Positions 17,113 through 27,464 of a stretch of 54,577 nucleotides of DNA are shown in pieces. The translations under genes and the position numbers were made by a program. The stretch comes from an uncultured Eubacteriales bacterium (lineage in GTDB: Bacteria > Bacillota > Clostridia > Oscillospirales > Acutalibacteraceae): assembly GCA_900318495.1 (NCBI GenBank), contig ONLA01000003.1, forward strand, positions 1-54,577, written 5' to 3'. The notes under the pieces are model-generated. The model was not told the origin of the DNA. It did not search any database and saw only the letters and a program-made list of their open reading frames with translations. Each line of letters begins with the position of its first letter. Position 1 is the first letter of the stretch.

Positions 17113-18504
17113 TCACTTTTTATTTTCCTCTGTGATTTCGGTAAAGGTTTTTTCGGGTTCGCCTTTTTCCGAATCATCTTCGGAATCCTTGTCACCGATA
17201 TTAAAATGTATAAGCTTTTTGAGCTTGAGCTTTTGTTCCGCTTCCTTTTCTTCGCGAATCTTTTTTTGTTCCTCGGCAATTTCGGCATAGCGGAGAACCT
17301 GAAAATCGAGCGCCTCCTGACCGAGCTTTCCTTTTTCCTCAAGGTTGTTTCTTACACGCTTACCGATAAGCGAGTAGATTACGGCGTAAATCGGGGTGCC
17401 CAGTACAAAGCCCATAAGACCGAACAGCGCGCCGCCGACTATAACGCTGAACAATACCCAGAAGCTTGAAAGACCTACGTGATTGCCGATAATCTTTGGA
17501 CGGGTGATGTTTGCGTCAACCTGCTGTAAAACAAAGTCTATGATTACAAAGGTTATCAGCGGCTGAGGTCCGATTAACGCGAGGATGAACGCGCTGGGGA
17601 TGCCGCCGATCCACGGACCGAAGAACGGAATAATATTGCACACGCCGCAGATTACGGCGATAAGAGGCGCGTAAGGCACTCCGAAAATTGCGAGAAGCAC
17701 AAACAGCGCGAGTCCGAATACGGCTGAATCCACGATGTCGCCGACAAGAAAACGGCCGCATTTTGTATCAGTGATATCAACAATTTCATAAAGCTTGGGC
17801 AGTACCTTAATCGGCAAAAACGCAACCGCGAGCTTTTTAACCTGGAAGCAAAGCGATTCCTTGCACGCAAGGAAGTAAACCGAGATTACAATGCCCATAA
17901 TTAAGTTGTAGATACCTGTTGTCGCGGATGACAGGAAGCCGAAAAAGTTGGTAAAGAAATAAGGCAGGCTTTCAAAAATCGTCTTGGTTATGTCGGCAGC
18001 GTTAATGTTTTCTTTACCGGTAAAGGTCTTAATTACGTTGCTTATCATTTCTTCCTGTGTAAAGGTGATTGGTATTTCGGCGTTAAAGGTTTTGTTAATC
18101 CAGTTTACCGCGTCCTGATAATAGGTATAAAAGGTTTGACCGTATTTAGGCGCGTTTTTAACCAGAGCCGCAAGGTTGGCGGCAAGCTGGGGCACTACGG
18201 TGACAATTAACGCCGCTACAATTGCGGCAGCGCCGACGTAGGTTAATGTGACCGCAAGCGGTTTTTTCACTCTGAGCAAAAACTTGTGCTTGGTACCCAT
18301 TTTCTTAAATGCCTTGTCGTGAAGCATTTTGTACGGAAAATTAAGAATGTAAGCAAACAAAAATCCTATAAAGAAGGGCGTAAGAATCGCGAAAACCGCT
18401 CCGATGATAACCAAAAGCACACTGATGTTATCCTTGATAAAAAGCAACAAAACAGTGAACGCAATCGCAATTAAAACATTTTTTATGGTCAATAGTTTTT
18501 TCAA
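17113..18504 (-). CDS. AI-2E family transporter (PerM/YdgG-like)
   Basis: 463-residue polytopic membrane protein of the AI-2E transporter family (Pfam 01594). It shows an N-terminal helix pair, the long central soluble loop, YLACKESLCFQ, GVPYAPLIAVICGVCNIIPFFGPWIGGIPS and GLSSFWVLFSVIVGGALFGLMGFVLGTP-like segments, quoted here in part. A Lys/Glu-rich C-terminal tail follows. Members range from autoinducer-2 exporters to ion antiporters, so the substrate cannot be assigned. It is the last gene after polC, 12 bases downstream. Confidence 0.88.
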   Translation of the reverse strand: MKKLLTIKNVLIAIAFTVLLLFIKDNISVLLVIIGAVFAILTPFFIGFLFAYILNFPYKMLHDKAFKKMGTKHKFLLRVKKPLAVTLTYVGAAAIVAALIVTVVPQLAANLAALVKNAPKYGQTFYTYYQDAVNWINKTFNAEIPITFTQEEMISNVIKTFTGKENINAADITKTIFESLPYFFTNFFGFLSSATTGIYNLIMGIVISVYFLACKESLCFQVKKLAVAFLPIKVLPKLYEIVDITDTKCGRFLVGDIVDSAVFGLALFVLLAIFGVPYAPLIAVICGVCNIIPFFGPWIGGIPSAFILALIGPQPLITFVIIDFVLQQVDANITRPKIIGNHVGLSSFWVLFSVIVGGALFGLMGFVLGTPIYAVIYSLIGKRVRNNLEEKGKLGQEALDFQVLRYAEIAEEQKKIREEKEAEQKLKLKKLIHFNIGDKDSEDDSEKGEPEKTFTEITEENKK

Positions 18505-18516
18505 AAAGATTCCTCC

Positions 18517-21500
18517 TTAGAATAACGACATCTGAGAGGTTTCGGGCAATCCGCTGAGCACTCCTACCGAGGTAAGAGTCTCGATTACTGCCTTTGTAAC
18601 CTTTGTTTTAACCTGCAAATCCTCAATTGAGAGGTACTCCCCTTTTTTGCCCTCCTCGGCAAGCGAAATTGCGGCTGCCTCGCCTACTCCGGGCAGTGAC
18701 GAGAACGGCAAACGGATTTTTCCGTCCTCGACAACAAACATTTTTGCCTCTGACTTGTAAATGTCAACCGGCAAAATCTGTACTCCCCTGGCGAGCATTT
18801 CGTTAACGATCTGCAAGGTTTGATAATCCTTGTCGTCCTTGTCGGTGGACTCGTGATTATTCTGCATTTGCTTGATTTGGTTCATTCGCGCTTTAACCGC
18901 GGAATGTCCCTGCATAAGCAGCGCGCCGTCAAGATTTTCGCTGCGCACCGTAAAGTAAGCCGCATAATATTCGGTAGGCTTGTGAACCTTATACCAGCCG
19001 AGTCTCAGCGCGGCAATCATATACGCGGCCGCGTGAGCCTTCGGGAACATATATTTAATCTTCATACAGGAGTCAATGTACCATTCGGGCACATTGTGCT
19101 CGCGCATTGCTTTAAAATGCTCCTCGGTGAGAAGCTTGGTTGATTTTCCCTTTCGCACAATCTCCATAATTTTAAACGCCATTGAGCTGTCAAGTCCCTT
19201 GTGCATAAGGTAAGTCATAATTGAGTCACGCGTTCCGATAACCTCGGAAATTGTGCACGTTCCGTTGTGAATCAAATCCTGGGCGTTGCCGAGCCATACG
19301 TCGGTACCGTGCGACAATCCCGATATTTGCAAAAGGTCGGTAAAGGTCTTGGGCTTTGACTCGATAAGCATTCCGCGAACGAAGCTTGTGCCGCATTCGG
19401 GAATACTGAACGTGCCTGTTTTGCTGTCGATATCTTCCTCGGTTACCCCTAAGGCTTTCGGTGAAGTGAACAGCGACATAACGTCGGGATCGCTCATTGA
19501 AACCTTCATTACGGGGATTCCCGTGAACATTTCAAGGTAGTGGTAAATGGTCGGAACATCGTGTCCGAGCTCGTCGAGCTTGGTGATTGTATCGTGAATT
19601 GAATGGAAATCAAAGTGTGTTGTAATGTTGTCGGAGGTCATATCGTTTGCCGGGTGCTGAACAGGGCAAAAATCGTAGACCTCGTTTGTTCGCGGCACAA
19701 CAACCATTCCGCCGGGATGCTGGCCGGTGGTGCGCTTAACGCCTGTGCAGCCCTTGGCAAGCCGCTTAAGCTCAGCCTTGTTGGCGGTGAGTCCGCGCTC
19801 CTCAAGATATTTTTTCGCGAATCCGATTGCGGTTTTTTCGGCTACGGTTGAAATTGTTCCGGCTTTGAACACATTGTTTTTGCCGAACAGCTCCTCGGTA
19901 TAGCGGTGGGATTTTGACTGATATTCGCCGCTGAAGTTAAGGTCAATATCAGGCACCTTGTCGCCCTTGAAGCCGAGGAAGGTTTCAAACGGAATTTCGT
20001 GTCCGTCCTGATCCATATGAGTGCCGCATTCGGGACAATCCTTGGGCGGAAGGTCAAAGCCGGAGCCGTAGCTGCCGTCTGTGATAAACTCGCTGTGCTT
20101 GCACTTTGGACAAATGTAGTGGGGACACAGCGGATTAACCTCGGAAATACCGGACATTGTGGCTACAAACGACGAACCTACCGAGCCACGGCTTCCTACC
20201 AGATAGCCGTGCGCCTCGCTGTCGGCAACAAGCTTTTGGGCGGTCATATAAAGCACCGAAAAGCCGTAGGTTGTGATTGAATTAAGCTCCTTTTCAAGCC
20301 TTTTTTGAACAATCTCGGGAAGCGGATCGCCGTATTTGTCCTTTGCGCGCTTCCAGGTGATGTCGATAAGCTGCTCCTGAGCGCCTTCGATGTTCGGAGG
20401 GAACGTTCCTTCGGGAATCGGTCTGATGTTTTCGCACATATCGGCGATTTTGTTCGGGTTGGTAACTACAACCTCGTACGCCTTTTCCTTGCCGAGCCAC
20501 TCAAATTCCTTGAGCATTTCGGCGGTTGTTCTGAAATAAAGCGGAGCCTGGTTGTCGGCGTCCTTAAACTTTAGCGCCGCCTGCAGAATTTTGCGGTATT
20601 CCGAGCAGTGAGGATCGATAAAGTGAACGTCGCAGGTTGCGCAAACAGGCTTGTTAAGCTCTCTGCCCAGTCTGATTATGGTTTTGTCGATTTCCCTGAG
20701 CTCCTGCACATTTTTGAACGTGCCGTTTCTTATTAAAAACTCGTTGTTGCCGGAGGGCTGGATTTCAAGGTAATCGTAGAATGAAGCTATGCTTTTAAGC
20801 TCTCCCCACGGCGCACCCTTTAAAATCGCCTTGTAAAGCTGACCTTCACAGCACGCCGAGCCGATTATCAGCCCTTCCCTGTGCTCAACAAGCTTGCTTT
20901 TGGGGATTCTCGGCTTTTTGTAGAAGGTGTTAAGATGGCTGTAGGAAATGAGCTTATACAGGTTTTTTAATCCTGTTTTATTCTTTGCAAGAATTATCTG
21001 ATGATACGTCGGAAGCTTTTTAAAGTCGCCTCCGGCGATTTTGGTATTGATGTCGCCCGACTGTGTAATGCCGTAATCGTCCTTTAATCTTGAACAAAGG
21101 CTGATGAAGATTTTCGCCAAAATCTCGGCGTCGTCGGTGGCTCTGTGGTGGTTAAACTTGCCCAGGCGCAGGTAATTTGCCACTGTGTCAAGCTTTACGT
21201 TTTTGATGTCCGGCAAAATCGCCCTTGCGATCGCCACGGTATCAATCGAAGTGAAGTTGTACTCACGGTTCATATTAAGACAGGCGCGGCGGATAAACGA
21301 AGTATCGAACGGAGCGTTGTGCGCGACCAAAATATTATCTCCCGCAAACTCGAGAAACGCCGAAACCGCCTCGCTTTGCGAAGGCGCGTCCTTTACCATT
21401 TCGTCGTTAATTCCCGTAAGCTCGGTTATTTTATAAGGAATCGGCATTTCGGGATTGGCGAAGGTTGTAAAAATGTCGGTGATTTCGCCGTTAACAACCT

Positions 21501-22878
21501 TTACCGCGCCGATTTCGGTAATTTTATCCTTCAGCGGAGAAAGCCCGGTTGTTTCAATGTCAAAACATATGAAGGTGCCTTCGAAGCTTTCGTTTTTACC
21601 GCCGTTTACAGACTCCACAAGGTCGTCCATAAAATACGCCTCGGTGCCGTAGAGCACCTTTATTTCACCGCCGGAGTAAGCGATGTCGTCCGCCGCGTGC
21701 ATAGCGTCGGGAAACGCCTGAGCGACGCCGTGGTCGGTAATCGCGATTGCCTTGTGTCCCCAGTTATAGGCTCGTTTTACAAGCTCACCCGCAGGTGTAA
21801 GAGCGTCCATCTGGGACATATTTGTATGCAGGTGAAGCTCGACACGCTTTGTTTCGGCTTTGTCAACCACCTTTATTTTTTGAGCAGTGCCTATCGAGCT
21901 TGCGTTCAGCACAACCTCCTTGATAAATTCATCGTACTGAACCTTGCCCATAACCACAACGGTAGCGCCTGCCTTTAGCCCGTCAATCGTCCGTGTCGCG
22001 TTAATGCTGTCGAAAACTTTTACGGTAATTGAGCCTGTGTAGTCGGTTATATCTATGGTAATTATATTGTTTTTTCCGTTTTTGGTGGTGCGTTTTTCAA
22101 CCTCAATCACGTCTCCCCAGACAACAACACTGCCTGCGGAGTCCGATATTGAGCTGATTGGCACGATTGATCCGCGGATACTCCTGCCGTAAAGCGGCCG
22201 CACGGAGCTTTCGATGATTTGAGGTGTGGCAAATCTTCCCTCGCGGATTTCAATTTCGGTGAGAGCGTCCTCAGCCTGACGCTCCCTGATTTGGTCGCTG
22301 ACCTCTTCGTCAGCCCTGAAAAAGTCCGCCGCCTTTTGAAGCTGTTCACGCTCCTGCTGTTTTTTCGCGCTCTGCATAACGTGCTTGTATTCATCGCTTT
22401 GTGCGTCCGCTTCAAATGTTCCCGTGTATTTTAAACGCAGATTAAGGTCAAATTCCTCACGGATATATTTAAGCAGGATTTCGTCAAAATGCTTTGCTTC
22501 CAGGATAGCCTTGCCGCCGTTTTGCAGGGTGATGATTAAAGCATCGCCCTCAAGCACCGCGTCGGCGTTATTCAAAGTGCCGTTAATGCTCGGTATTTCA
22601 CGCTTAACAGCGGCGTAAAGCTGCGGAAAATAATCAGCGGTAAACAGCTTTTCGCCGAAATGCGGTTTTATTATTACCGATGCGTTAAGCGCGCCCGAAA
22701 AAAGCTTTTCGGCGGCAATCAGCTTGTCGCGGTCTATAAGGGAATTAAAATCCGCCCACAGCGTAACAAGCCGCACACCGTTATGTATATTGACCTTTGT
22801 TACCACGCCCTGAGCTATCGCGGCGCTGATTTGTTCGCCGCGCAAAAGCGAAGTAAAAAGTTCACCGATTGTTTTCAT
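18517..22878 (-). CDS. polC: DNA polymerase III alpha subunit, PolC type
   Basis: Replicative polymerase of low-GC Gram-positives with built-in proofreading. 1453 residues, full length. The N-terminal domain is followed by an OB domain (about 235-335), the PHP domain starting at VELHLHTNMSQ (346), an inserted DEDD exonuclease starting at FICFDIETTGL (437), the second PHP part, and a zinc-binding segment (CPHYICPKCKH ... CPECG). The palm carries PDIDLNFSGEYQ, and a C-terminal helix-hairpin-helix region reads LPGVGEAAAISL. It is downstream of ispG, with a gap of about 24 bases. Confidence 0.98.
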   Translation of the reverse strand: MKTIGELFTSLLRGEQISAAIAQGVVTKVNIHNGVRLVTLWADFNSLIDRDKLIAAEKLFSGALNASVIIKPHFGEKLFTADYFPQLYAAVKREIPSINGTLNNADAVLEGDALIITLQNGGKAILEAKHFDEILLKYIREEFDLNLRLKYTGTFEADAQSDEYKHVMQSAKKQQEREQLQKAADFFRADEEVSDQIRERQAEDALTEIEIREGRFATPQIIESSVRPLYGRSIRGSIVPISSISDSAGSVVVWGDVIEVEKRTTKNGKNNIITIDITDYTGSITVKVFDSINATRTIDGLKAGATVVVMGKVQYDEFIKEVVLNASSIGTAQKIKVVDKAETKRVELHLHTNMSQMDALTPAGELVKRAYNWGHKAIAITDHGVAQAFPDAMHAADDIAYSGGEIKVLYGTEAYFMDDLVESVNGGKNESFEGTFICFDIETTGLSPLKDKITEIGAVKVVNGEITDIFTTFANPEMPIPYKITELTGINDEMVKDAPSQSEAVSAFLEFAGDNILVAHNAPFDTSFIRRACLNMNREYNFTSIDTVAIARAILPDIKNVKLDTVANYLRLGKFNHHRATDDAEILAKIFISLCSRLKDDYGITQSGDINTKIAGGDFKKLPTYHQIILAKNKTGLKNLYKLISYSHLNTFYKKPRIPKSKLVEHREGLIIGSACCEGQLYKAILKGAPWGELKSIASFYDYLEIQPSGNNEFLIRNGTFKNVQELREIDKTIIRLGRELNKPVCATCDVHFIDPHCSEYRKILQAALKFKDADNQAPLYFRTTAEMLKEFEWLGKEKAYEVVVTNPNKIADMCENIRPIPEGTFPPNIEGAQEQLIDITWKRAKDKYGDPLPEIVQKRLEKELNSITTYGFSVLYMTAQKLVADSEAHGYLVGSRGSVGSSFVATMSGISEVNPLCPHYICPKCKHSEFITDGSYGSGFDLPPKDCPECGTHMDQDGHEIPFETFLGFKGDKVPDIDLNFSGEYQSKSHRYTEELFGKNNVFKAGTISTVAEKTAIGFAKKYLEERGLTANKAELKRLAKGCTGVKRTTGQHPGGMVVVPRTNEVYDFCPVQHPANDMTSDNITTHFDFHSIHDTITKLDELGHDVPTIYHYLEMFTGIPVMKVSMSDPDVMSLFTSPKALGVTEEDIDSKTGTFSIPECGTSFVRGMLIESKPKTFTDLLQISGLSHGTDVWLGNAQDLIHNGTCTISEVIGTRDSIMTYLMHKGLDSSMAFKIMEIVRKGKSTKLLTEEHFKAMREHNVPEWYIDSCMKIKYMFPKAHAAAYMIAALRLGWYKVHKPTEYYAAYFTVRSENLDGALLMQGHSAVKARMNQIKQMQNNHESTDKDDKDYQTLQIVNEMLARGVQILPVDIYKSEAKMFVVEDGKIRLPFSSLPGVGEAAAISLAEEGKKGEYLSIEDLQVKTKVTKAVIETLTSVGVLSGLPETSQMSLF

Positions 22879-22902
22879 ATATTTCCTTCTCTAACGCCAA
22901 AA

Positions 22903-23946
22903 TTATAGTTTTTCAATTTCGTCCATCAGGGCGTCAACAAGCTTGTCCTCGTCTGTCTTGTACAAAACCTCGCCCTTTTTGAACACAAGTCCGCAGCCGT
23001 CGCCGCCTGCAATGCCGATATCGGCTTCCTTTGCCTCGCCGGGGCCGTTTACAACGCAGCCCATAACGGCAACCTTGATGTTTTTGGTACAGCCGCGAAG
23101 CCTTTCCTCAACCTCGTTCGCGATTTTTACAAGGTCGATTCTTGTTCTGCCGCAGGTGGGACACGAAACAAACTGAACTCCGCCCTTTTTGATGTCCAGC
23201 GCCTTTAAAATATCGTACGCGGCGTAAACCTCGCGCACGGGGTCGGCTGTCAGCGAAACGCGGATTGTGTCGCCGATTCCGCGAAGCAGCAGCGAGCCTA
23301 TGCCGGCGGCGGATTTTATGATTCCCATACGCTCGGTTCCTGCCTCGGTAACGCCGAGGTGAAGCGGATAACCGCACCGCTGCGAAGCGAGCTCGTAAGC
23401 CTGAACCATATTTGAAACCGTTGAGCTTTTCATCGACAGAACAATGTCGTTAAAGTCGAATTTTTCGAGCAGCGAAGCGTGATAAAGGGCGCTGTCGCAA
23501 AGCGCCTGCGGAGTAGGATGACCGTATTTTGCGAGGATTTCCTTTTCGAGCGAGCCGGAATTAACTCCGATTCTGATCGGAATATTTCGCGCCTTACAAG
23601 CGTCGGCAACCGCCTTTACCCTGTCGTCCGAGCCGATGTTGCCCGGGTTGATGCGGATTTTGTCGATTCCTGCCGCGCAAGCCTCGAGCGCGAGCTTGTA
23701 ATTGAAGTGAATGTCGGCGACAATCGGGACGCTTACCGCCTCTTTAAGAGCCGGAATAAGCTTAACAGCGTCCATATCGGGAATTGCCGCGCGGATTATT
23801 TGACAGCCTGCCTGTTCAAGCTGTATTGCCTGTTTTACCGAGCCTTCAATGTCTGTTGAAGGCACGTTGAGCATCGACTGGACGGATACCTCAGCTCCGC
23901 CGCCGATTAAAACATTGCCTGCCTTTACCTGTATTTTAGCCGCCAT
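22903..23946 (-). CDS. ispG: 4-hydroxy-3-methylbut-2-enyl diphosphate synthase
   Basis: Iron-sulfur enzyme making HMBPP in the MEP isoprenoid pathway. 347 residues, the short bacterial form. It has the barrel domain (VPIVADIHFNYKLA, KIRINPGNIG, IRIGVNSGSLE) and the C-terminal cluster ligands in SCPTCGRTRID and MGCVVNGPGE. It sits with dxr and uppS, other steps of the same pathway. Confidence 0.97.
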   Translation of the reverse strand: MAAKIQVKAGNVLIGGGAEVSVQSMLNVPSTDIEGSVKQAIQLEQAGCQIIRAAIPDMDAVKLIPALKEAVSVPIVADIHFNYKLALEACAAGIDKIRINPGNIGSDDRVKAVADACKARNIPIRIGVNSGSLEKEILAKYGHPTPQALCDSALYHASLLEKFDFNDIVLSMKSSTVSNMVQAYELASQRCGYPLHLGVTEAGTERMGIIKSAAGIGSLLLRGIGDTIRVSLTADPVREVYAAYDILKALDIKKGGVQFVSCPTCGRTRIDLVKIANEVEERLRGCTKNIKVAVMGCVVNGPGEAKEADIGIAGGDGCGLVFKKGEVLYKTDEDKLVDALMDEIEKL

Positions 23947-23955
23947 AATATCCTC

Positions 23956-25347
23956 CTATACCGTGGGGAACGTACCTGTTATCAGCTGAATAATATCCTT
24001 GACCGAAACCACCGCGATAAACGCGAGCAGCAAAGCCAGTCCCGCGCCGTTTACAATGTATTCGACCTTGCGCGGTACGGGCTTGCGGAAAATGGCTTCT
24101 ATCAGCAGGAAAACGAATCTTCCGCCGTCAAGAGCCGGGAACGGAAGCATATTTACTATTCCGAGGTTGACTGTAATAAGAGCCATAATGCTTAAAATAT
24201 TGAACACCGCAACCCCGAAGCCGCCGTTGTTCAAACCGTCGGAGGCAACAGTTTCAACCGCCTTTGTTATGCCCACAGGACCCGAAAGCTCATTAAACGA
24301 AAATCTGCCGGTGACAAGCATAACAAGCGATTTCCAAACGGAACGCGCCATTGTGAGCGTGCCCGTGAAGGTTTCTTCTATTACCGTACCGAAATTCTTT
24401 TCCTTTGCGTTAACGTAAAAGTCCATCATTACGGAATATTTTTGTTCTTTTTTTGCGTTTTCATCCTTATAATAGGTGAAGAAGTGAACGTCCTTCAGCT
24501 CGGTTTCCGCGCCGTCACGGATAACCTTTACGTCGCCTGTGTAACGGATTCTCTCTTTTCTGACCTCGATTTCGGGGTATTTAAAATCCTTGGGCTTATT
24601 GACCCTTGAGGCTTTGTAAAGCTCATCAATGCCCTGCTTCATCAGACTGTAAGCCGTTTCATTGTTGTCCGCTTCTGTTATTTTACCCGCGTATTTCATA
24701 AGCGAGCTCTTGTAAAGCTTTGCGCTCTCATCGTCCGAAAGCTTGTTGTCGGTTACAATTGACGAATACGCCCGCGTAAGCTCCTGAGCGCAGTCCTCGC
24801 GGTAGATTTCAAGCGATTCGGGATCAACGTTTTTATAGTTGAGCGTTTGAACGGCAAACTGCAAATCCTTGGTGTTGAAGGTTCTGTAGCCGTCAACCGA
24901 AACAATTTGGTCGCCTTCTTTAAGCCCCGAGCAGGAAGAAGCCGCATTGGGCGAAAACTGATCGACTGTTGTTGTGCCGAACTGCGGCGTGAACAGCGTG
25001 AGTATAAAAACAAAGATTAAACCCACGACAAAGTTCATAAACGCTCCGGCGACAATTATAATCATTCGCTTCCAAATTTTGGCGTTTACAAACGCGCGCG
25101 GATTGTCGCTTTCCTGATCCTCGCCCTCCATTGAGCAGTAGCCGCCGACGGGAAAAAGCCTGAGCGAATACTGAGTTTCGCCCTTTTTGAAGCCGAAAAT
25201 CTTTGGTCCCATACCGAGAGCAAACTCGTTGACCTGAACGCCCGAACGTTTGGCGGTGATAAAATGACCGAACTCGTGAGCGAAGATAATGAATTCAAAA
25301 AGCAATACTCCTATGATAATTAATGCGATTGTAATTAAAATTTGCAT
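23956..25347 (-). CDS. rseP: Site-2 zinc metalloprotease RseP/RasP-like
   Basis: Intramembrane protease of envelope signalling. 463 residues, longer than most relatives. It shows AHEFGHF with His24, Glu25 and His28 in the first helix, the GxxxN-like GAFMNFVVGL helix, the NMLPFPALDGGR motif with Asp407, and a C-terminal helix. The PDZ domain (about 124-285) starts normally with GLKEGDQIVSVDG and ends with VKVIRDGAETEL. Between these, residues about 181-272 form a charged, mostly helical insertion. Substrates are not evident, and no anti-sigma gene is adjacent. Confidence 0.93.
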   Translation of the reverse strand: MQILITIALIIIGVLLFEFIIFAHEFGHFITAKRSGVQVNEFALGMGPKIFGFKKGETQYSLRLFPVGGYCSMEGEDQESDNPRAFVNAKIWKRMIIIVAGAFMNFVVGLIFVFILTLFTPQFGTTTVDQFSPNAASSCSGLKEGDQIVSVDGYRTFNTKDLQFAVQTLNYKNVDPESLEIYREDCAQELTRAYSSIVTDNKLSDDESAKLYKSSLMKYAGKITEADNNETAYSLMKQGIDELYKASRVNKPKDFKYPEIEVRKERIRYTGDVKVIRDGAETELKDVHFFTYYKDENAKKEQKYSVMMDFYVNAKEKNFGTVIEETFTGTLTMARSVWKSLVMLVTGRFSFNELSGPVGITKAVETVASDGLNNGGFGVAVFNILSIMALITVNLGIVNMLPFPALDGGRFVFLLIEAIFRKPVPRKVEYIVNGAGLALLLAFIAVVSVKDIIQLITGTFPTV

Positions 25348-25418
25348 TGATACATCTCCAAAATATTATTCCGCAAAAGAATTATAAAGATGATTTATTC
25401 CGTATACCCATACCCTGT

Positions 25419-25439
25419 TGTCACACTCTGTCTGTGACA
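25419..25439. repeat. Inverted repeat over the dxr stop codon
   Basis: TGTCACA (25419-25425) and TGTGACA (25433-25439) are a perfect 7-bp inverted repeat with a 7-base loop. The dxr stop lies in the left arm. Confidence 0.5.
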
Positions 25440-26566
25440 TACTGACGCGCCGTCGCATCGGCTTTTATTACGTCGTCAACATTTTTCGGCGTAAAGTTTT
25501 GAATACTGTCAACCGCGCCAGAAACCAGTTCGCCGATTTCAAGAAATTTGATTTTTCCCTGACGGAACAGGGCGTTTGCCTCCTCGTTGGCGCCGTTGGC
25601 TATCGCGGTTGCGGCTCCGCCCATTTTGAACGCCTTTTTGCACGCCGTAAGGCACTTAAAGGTTTCGTAATCCGGCTCAAAAAAGCTTAAATTTCCGATT
25701 TCGGCAAGGTTAAGCTCGCCCACCGGAGAAGGCTCGCGCTGCGGATATGTAATGGCGTACTGAATTGGAATACGCATATCGGGCAAGCCGAGCTGGGCGA
25801 TAACCGAATTATCCGTGAATTCCACAAGCGAGTGTACTATGCTTTCACGGTGAACCACGACGTCAATACGGTCACAGTCAACGTCAAACAGCCTTCCGGC
25901 TTCGATTATTTCAAGACCCTTGTTCATCATCGTGGCGGAATCTATGGTTATTTTCGCGCCCATACTCCAGTTGGGATGGTTAAGAGCCTCCTCAACCGTA
26001 GTGTTTTGAAGGTCAGCCGCGGTTTTTCCGAAAAACGGTCCGCCCGAAGCGGTCAATATCAGCTTTTTCAGCGCCCTTTGCCCGGGCATACCCTGGATAC
26101 ACTGGAAAATGGCGGAATGCTCGCTGTCAACGGGCAGCAGCTTTACGCCGTTTTCCTTTACCGCGTCAGTCACAAGGCTTCCGCCGGCGACCAGCGTTTC
26201 CTTATTGGCAAGAGCTATGTCCTTTTTTGCCTGCGCCGCAGCAATGGTGGGCAAAAGTCCGACCATACCCACAACCGAATTGAGCACAAGCCCGGCGCTT
26301 TTTATCCGCGCGGCGGCAATTAAGCCGTCCATACCGCTGAGAACCTTTGTGTCTGTGTCTTTAATATTTAACTTTAATTCCTTAGCTTTTTCCTCGTCAA
26401 AAACAACGGCAAGCTCAGGCTTGTATTTTCTGACCTGTTTTTCGAGCAGGTCAATGTTTTTAGCGGCTGTAAGGGCGCAGACATTAAGCCCGAGCTTTTC
26501 GGCAACGTCGAGCGTCTGTGTTCCTATCGAGCCGGTTGAACCTAAAACAGAAATATTTTTTTTCAT
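25421..26566 (-). CDS. dxr: 1-deoxy-D-xylulose-5-phosphate reductoisomerase
   Basis: Makes MEP from DXP with NADPH. 381 residues. It shows the N-terminal nucleotide-binding LGSTGSIGTQTLDV, the metal and substrate residues in LLPVDSEHSAIFQCIQG, the flexible loop HPNWSMGAKITIDSATMMNKGLE in part, and VHRESIVHSLVEF. It lies between cdsA and rseP. The stop falls in a small inverted repeat. Confidence 0.97.
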   Translation of the reverse strand: MKKNISVLGSTGSIGTQTLDVAEKLGLNVCALTAAKNIDLLEKQVRKYKPELAVVFDEEKAKELKLNIKDTDTKVLSGMDGLIAAARIKSAGLVLNSVVGMVGLLPTIAAAQAKKDIALANKETLVAGGSLVTDAVKENGVKLLPVDSEHSAIFQCIQGMPGQRALKKLILTASGGPFFGKTAADLQNTTVEEALNHPNWSMGAKITIDSATMMNKGLEIIEAGRLFDVDCDRIDVVVHRESIVHSLVEFTDNSVIAQLGLPDMRIPIQYAITYPQREPSPVGELNLAEIGNLSFFEPDYETFKCLTACKKAFKMGGAATAIANGANEEANALFRQGKIKFLEIGELVSGAVDSIQNFTPKNVDDVIKADATARQYVTDRV

Positions 26567-26569
26567 AAT

Positions 26570-27400
26570 TTACACCGCTGTAAAAAACGGAAGTACAATG
26601 TTTACCGCGACAGCGAGCGGAGCGGTAAAGATTATACTGTCAAAACGGTCAAGTACTCCGCCGTGACCGGGGAAAACTGAACCGTAGTCTTTGATGTTAA
26701 GATTGCGTTTGATTAGTGAAAAGCTGATATCGCCCAAAATCGAAACGGCGGAATCAAGCAAGGCTATAATTATTATCGGCAGAAAATTGACCTTATAATC
26801 ACGGATTATAAAAATCTGGAATATAAGTCCCATAACCAGCGCCGAAATCAGGCAGAATACAAAGCCGCCTATCGCGCCTTCCACTGTCTTTTTGGGGCTG
26901 ATGCTCGGACAAAGCTTGCGGCTGCCGAATTTTGAGCCGATAAAATATCCGCCGCCGTCCGCCATCCACGGCAGAAGCAGCATTAAAGCAAAGAAAAAGC
27001 TTGAGCTGATTTCGTTGTTCGCGGCTACCGCGAAAGCGCTCATACCGAAGGTAATCAAAGCCGTTCCGCTGACCGCGTAGGTAAAGGACGAAAAGCTGAG
27101 TTTTTTATGAAGATAAATAAGCACGGAAAACGCCGCAATCATAAACAAAACTGCAAAAATATACCAAAAATCCGTAGCTATGAACACAGGAGTGAGCACC
27201 GAAAACGCCGCGCACACTATTGTCAGGGGCAAACAGCTTATCAGATGCTTTGCGTTTAGATATTCCAAAATCATCATTCCGTTTACGATACCTACACAAA
27301 TTCCCGTAAGCGGATGCCAAAGCTCCGTAAGTATCATCAAAATAACAGCCACGGGAATTCCCACAGCAGCAGTTACTAATCGTGGTTTAAGTGAATTCAT
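26570..27400 (-). CDS. cdsA: Phosphatidate cytidylyltransferase
   Basis: Makes CDP-diacylglycerol from phosphatidic acid and CTP in the membrane. 276 residues with about eight helices. The family signature is present as LIKRNLNIKDYGSVFPGHGG followed by LDRFDS. It lies 3 bases upstream of dxr, in the usual uppS-cdsA-dxr order. Confidence 0.96.
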   Translation of the reverse strand: MNSLKPRLVTAAVGIPVAVILMILTELWHPLTGICVGIVNGMMILEYLNAKHLISCLPLTIVCAAFSVLTPVFIATDFWYIFAVLFMIAAFSVLIYLHKKLSFSSFTYAVSGTALITFGMSAFAVAANNEISSSFFFALMLLLPWMADGGGYFIGSKFGSRKLCPSISPKKTVEGAIGGFVFCLISALVMGLIFQIFIIRDYKVNFLPIIIIALLDSAVSILGDISFSLIKRNLNIKDYGSVFPGHGGVLDRFDSIIFTAPLAVAVNIVLPFFTAV

Positions 27401-27464
27401 AAAACACTCCTCTATTTACTCGGACAGTACTCGATAAAGCTCAAAAGCGGCAGCGTCGCGGCGG

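Noticed and set aside
21145-21978. 277-codon plus-strand frame inside polC
   Set aside because: It lies wholly within the exonuclease region of polC on the other strand, lacks a ribosome site and resembles no protein.
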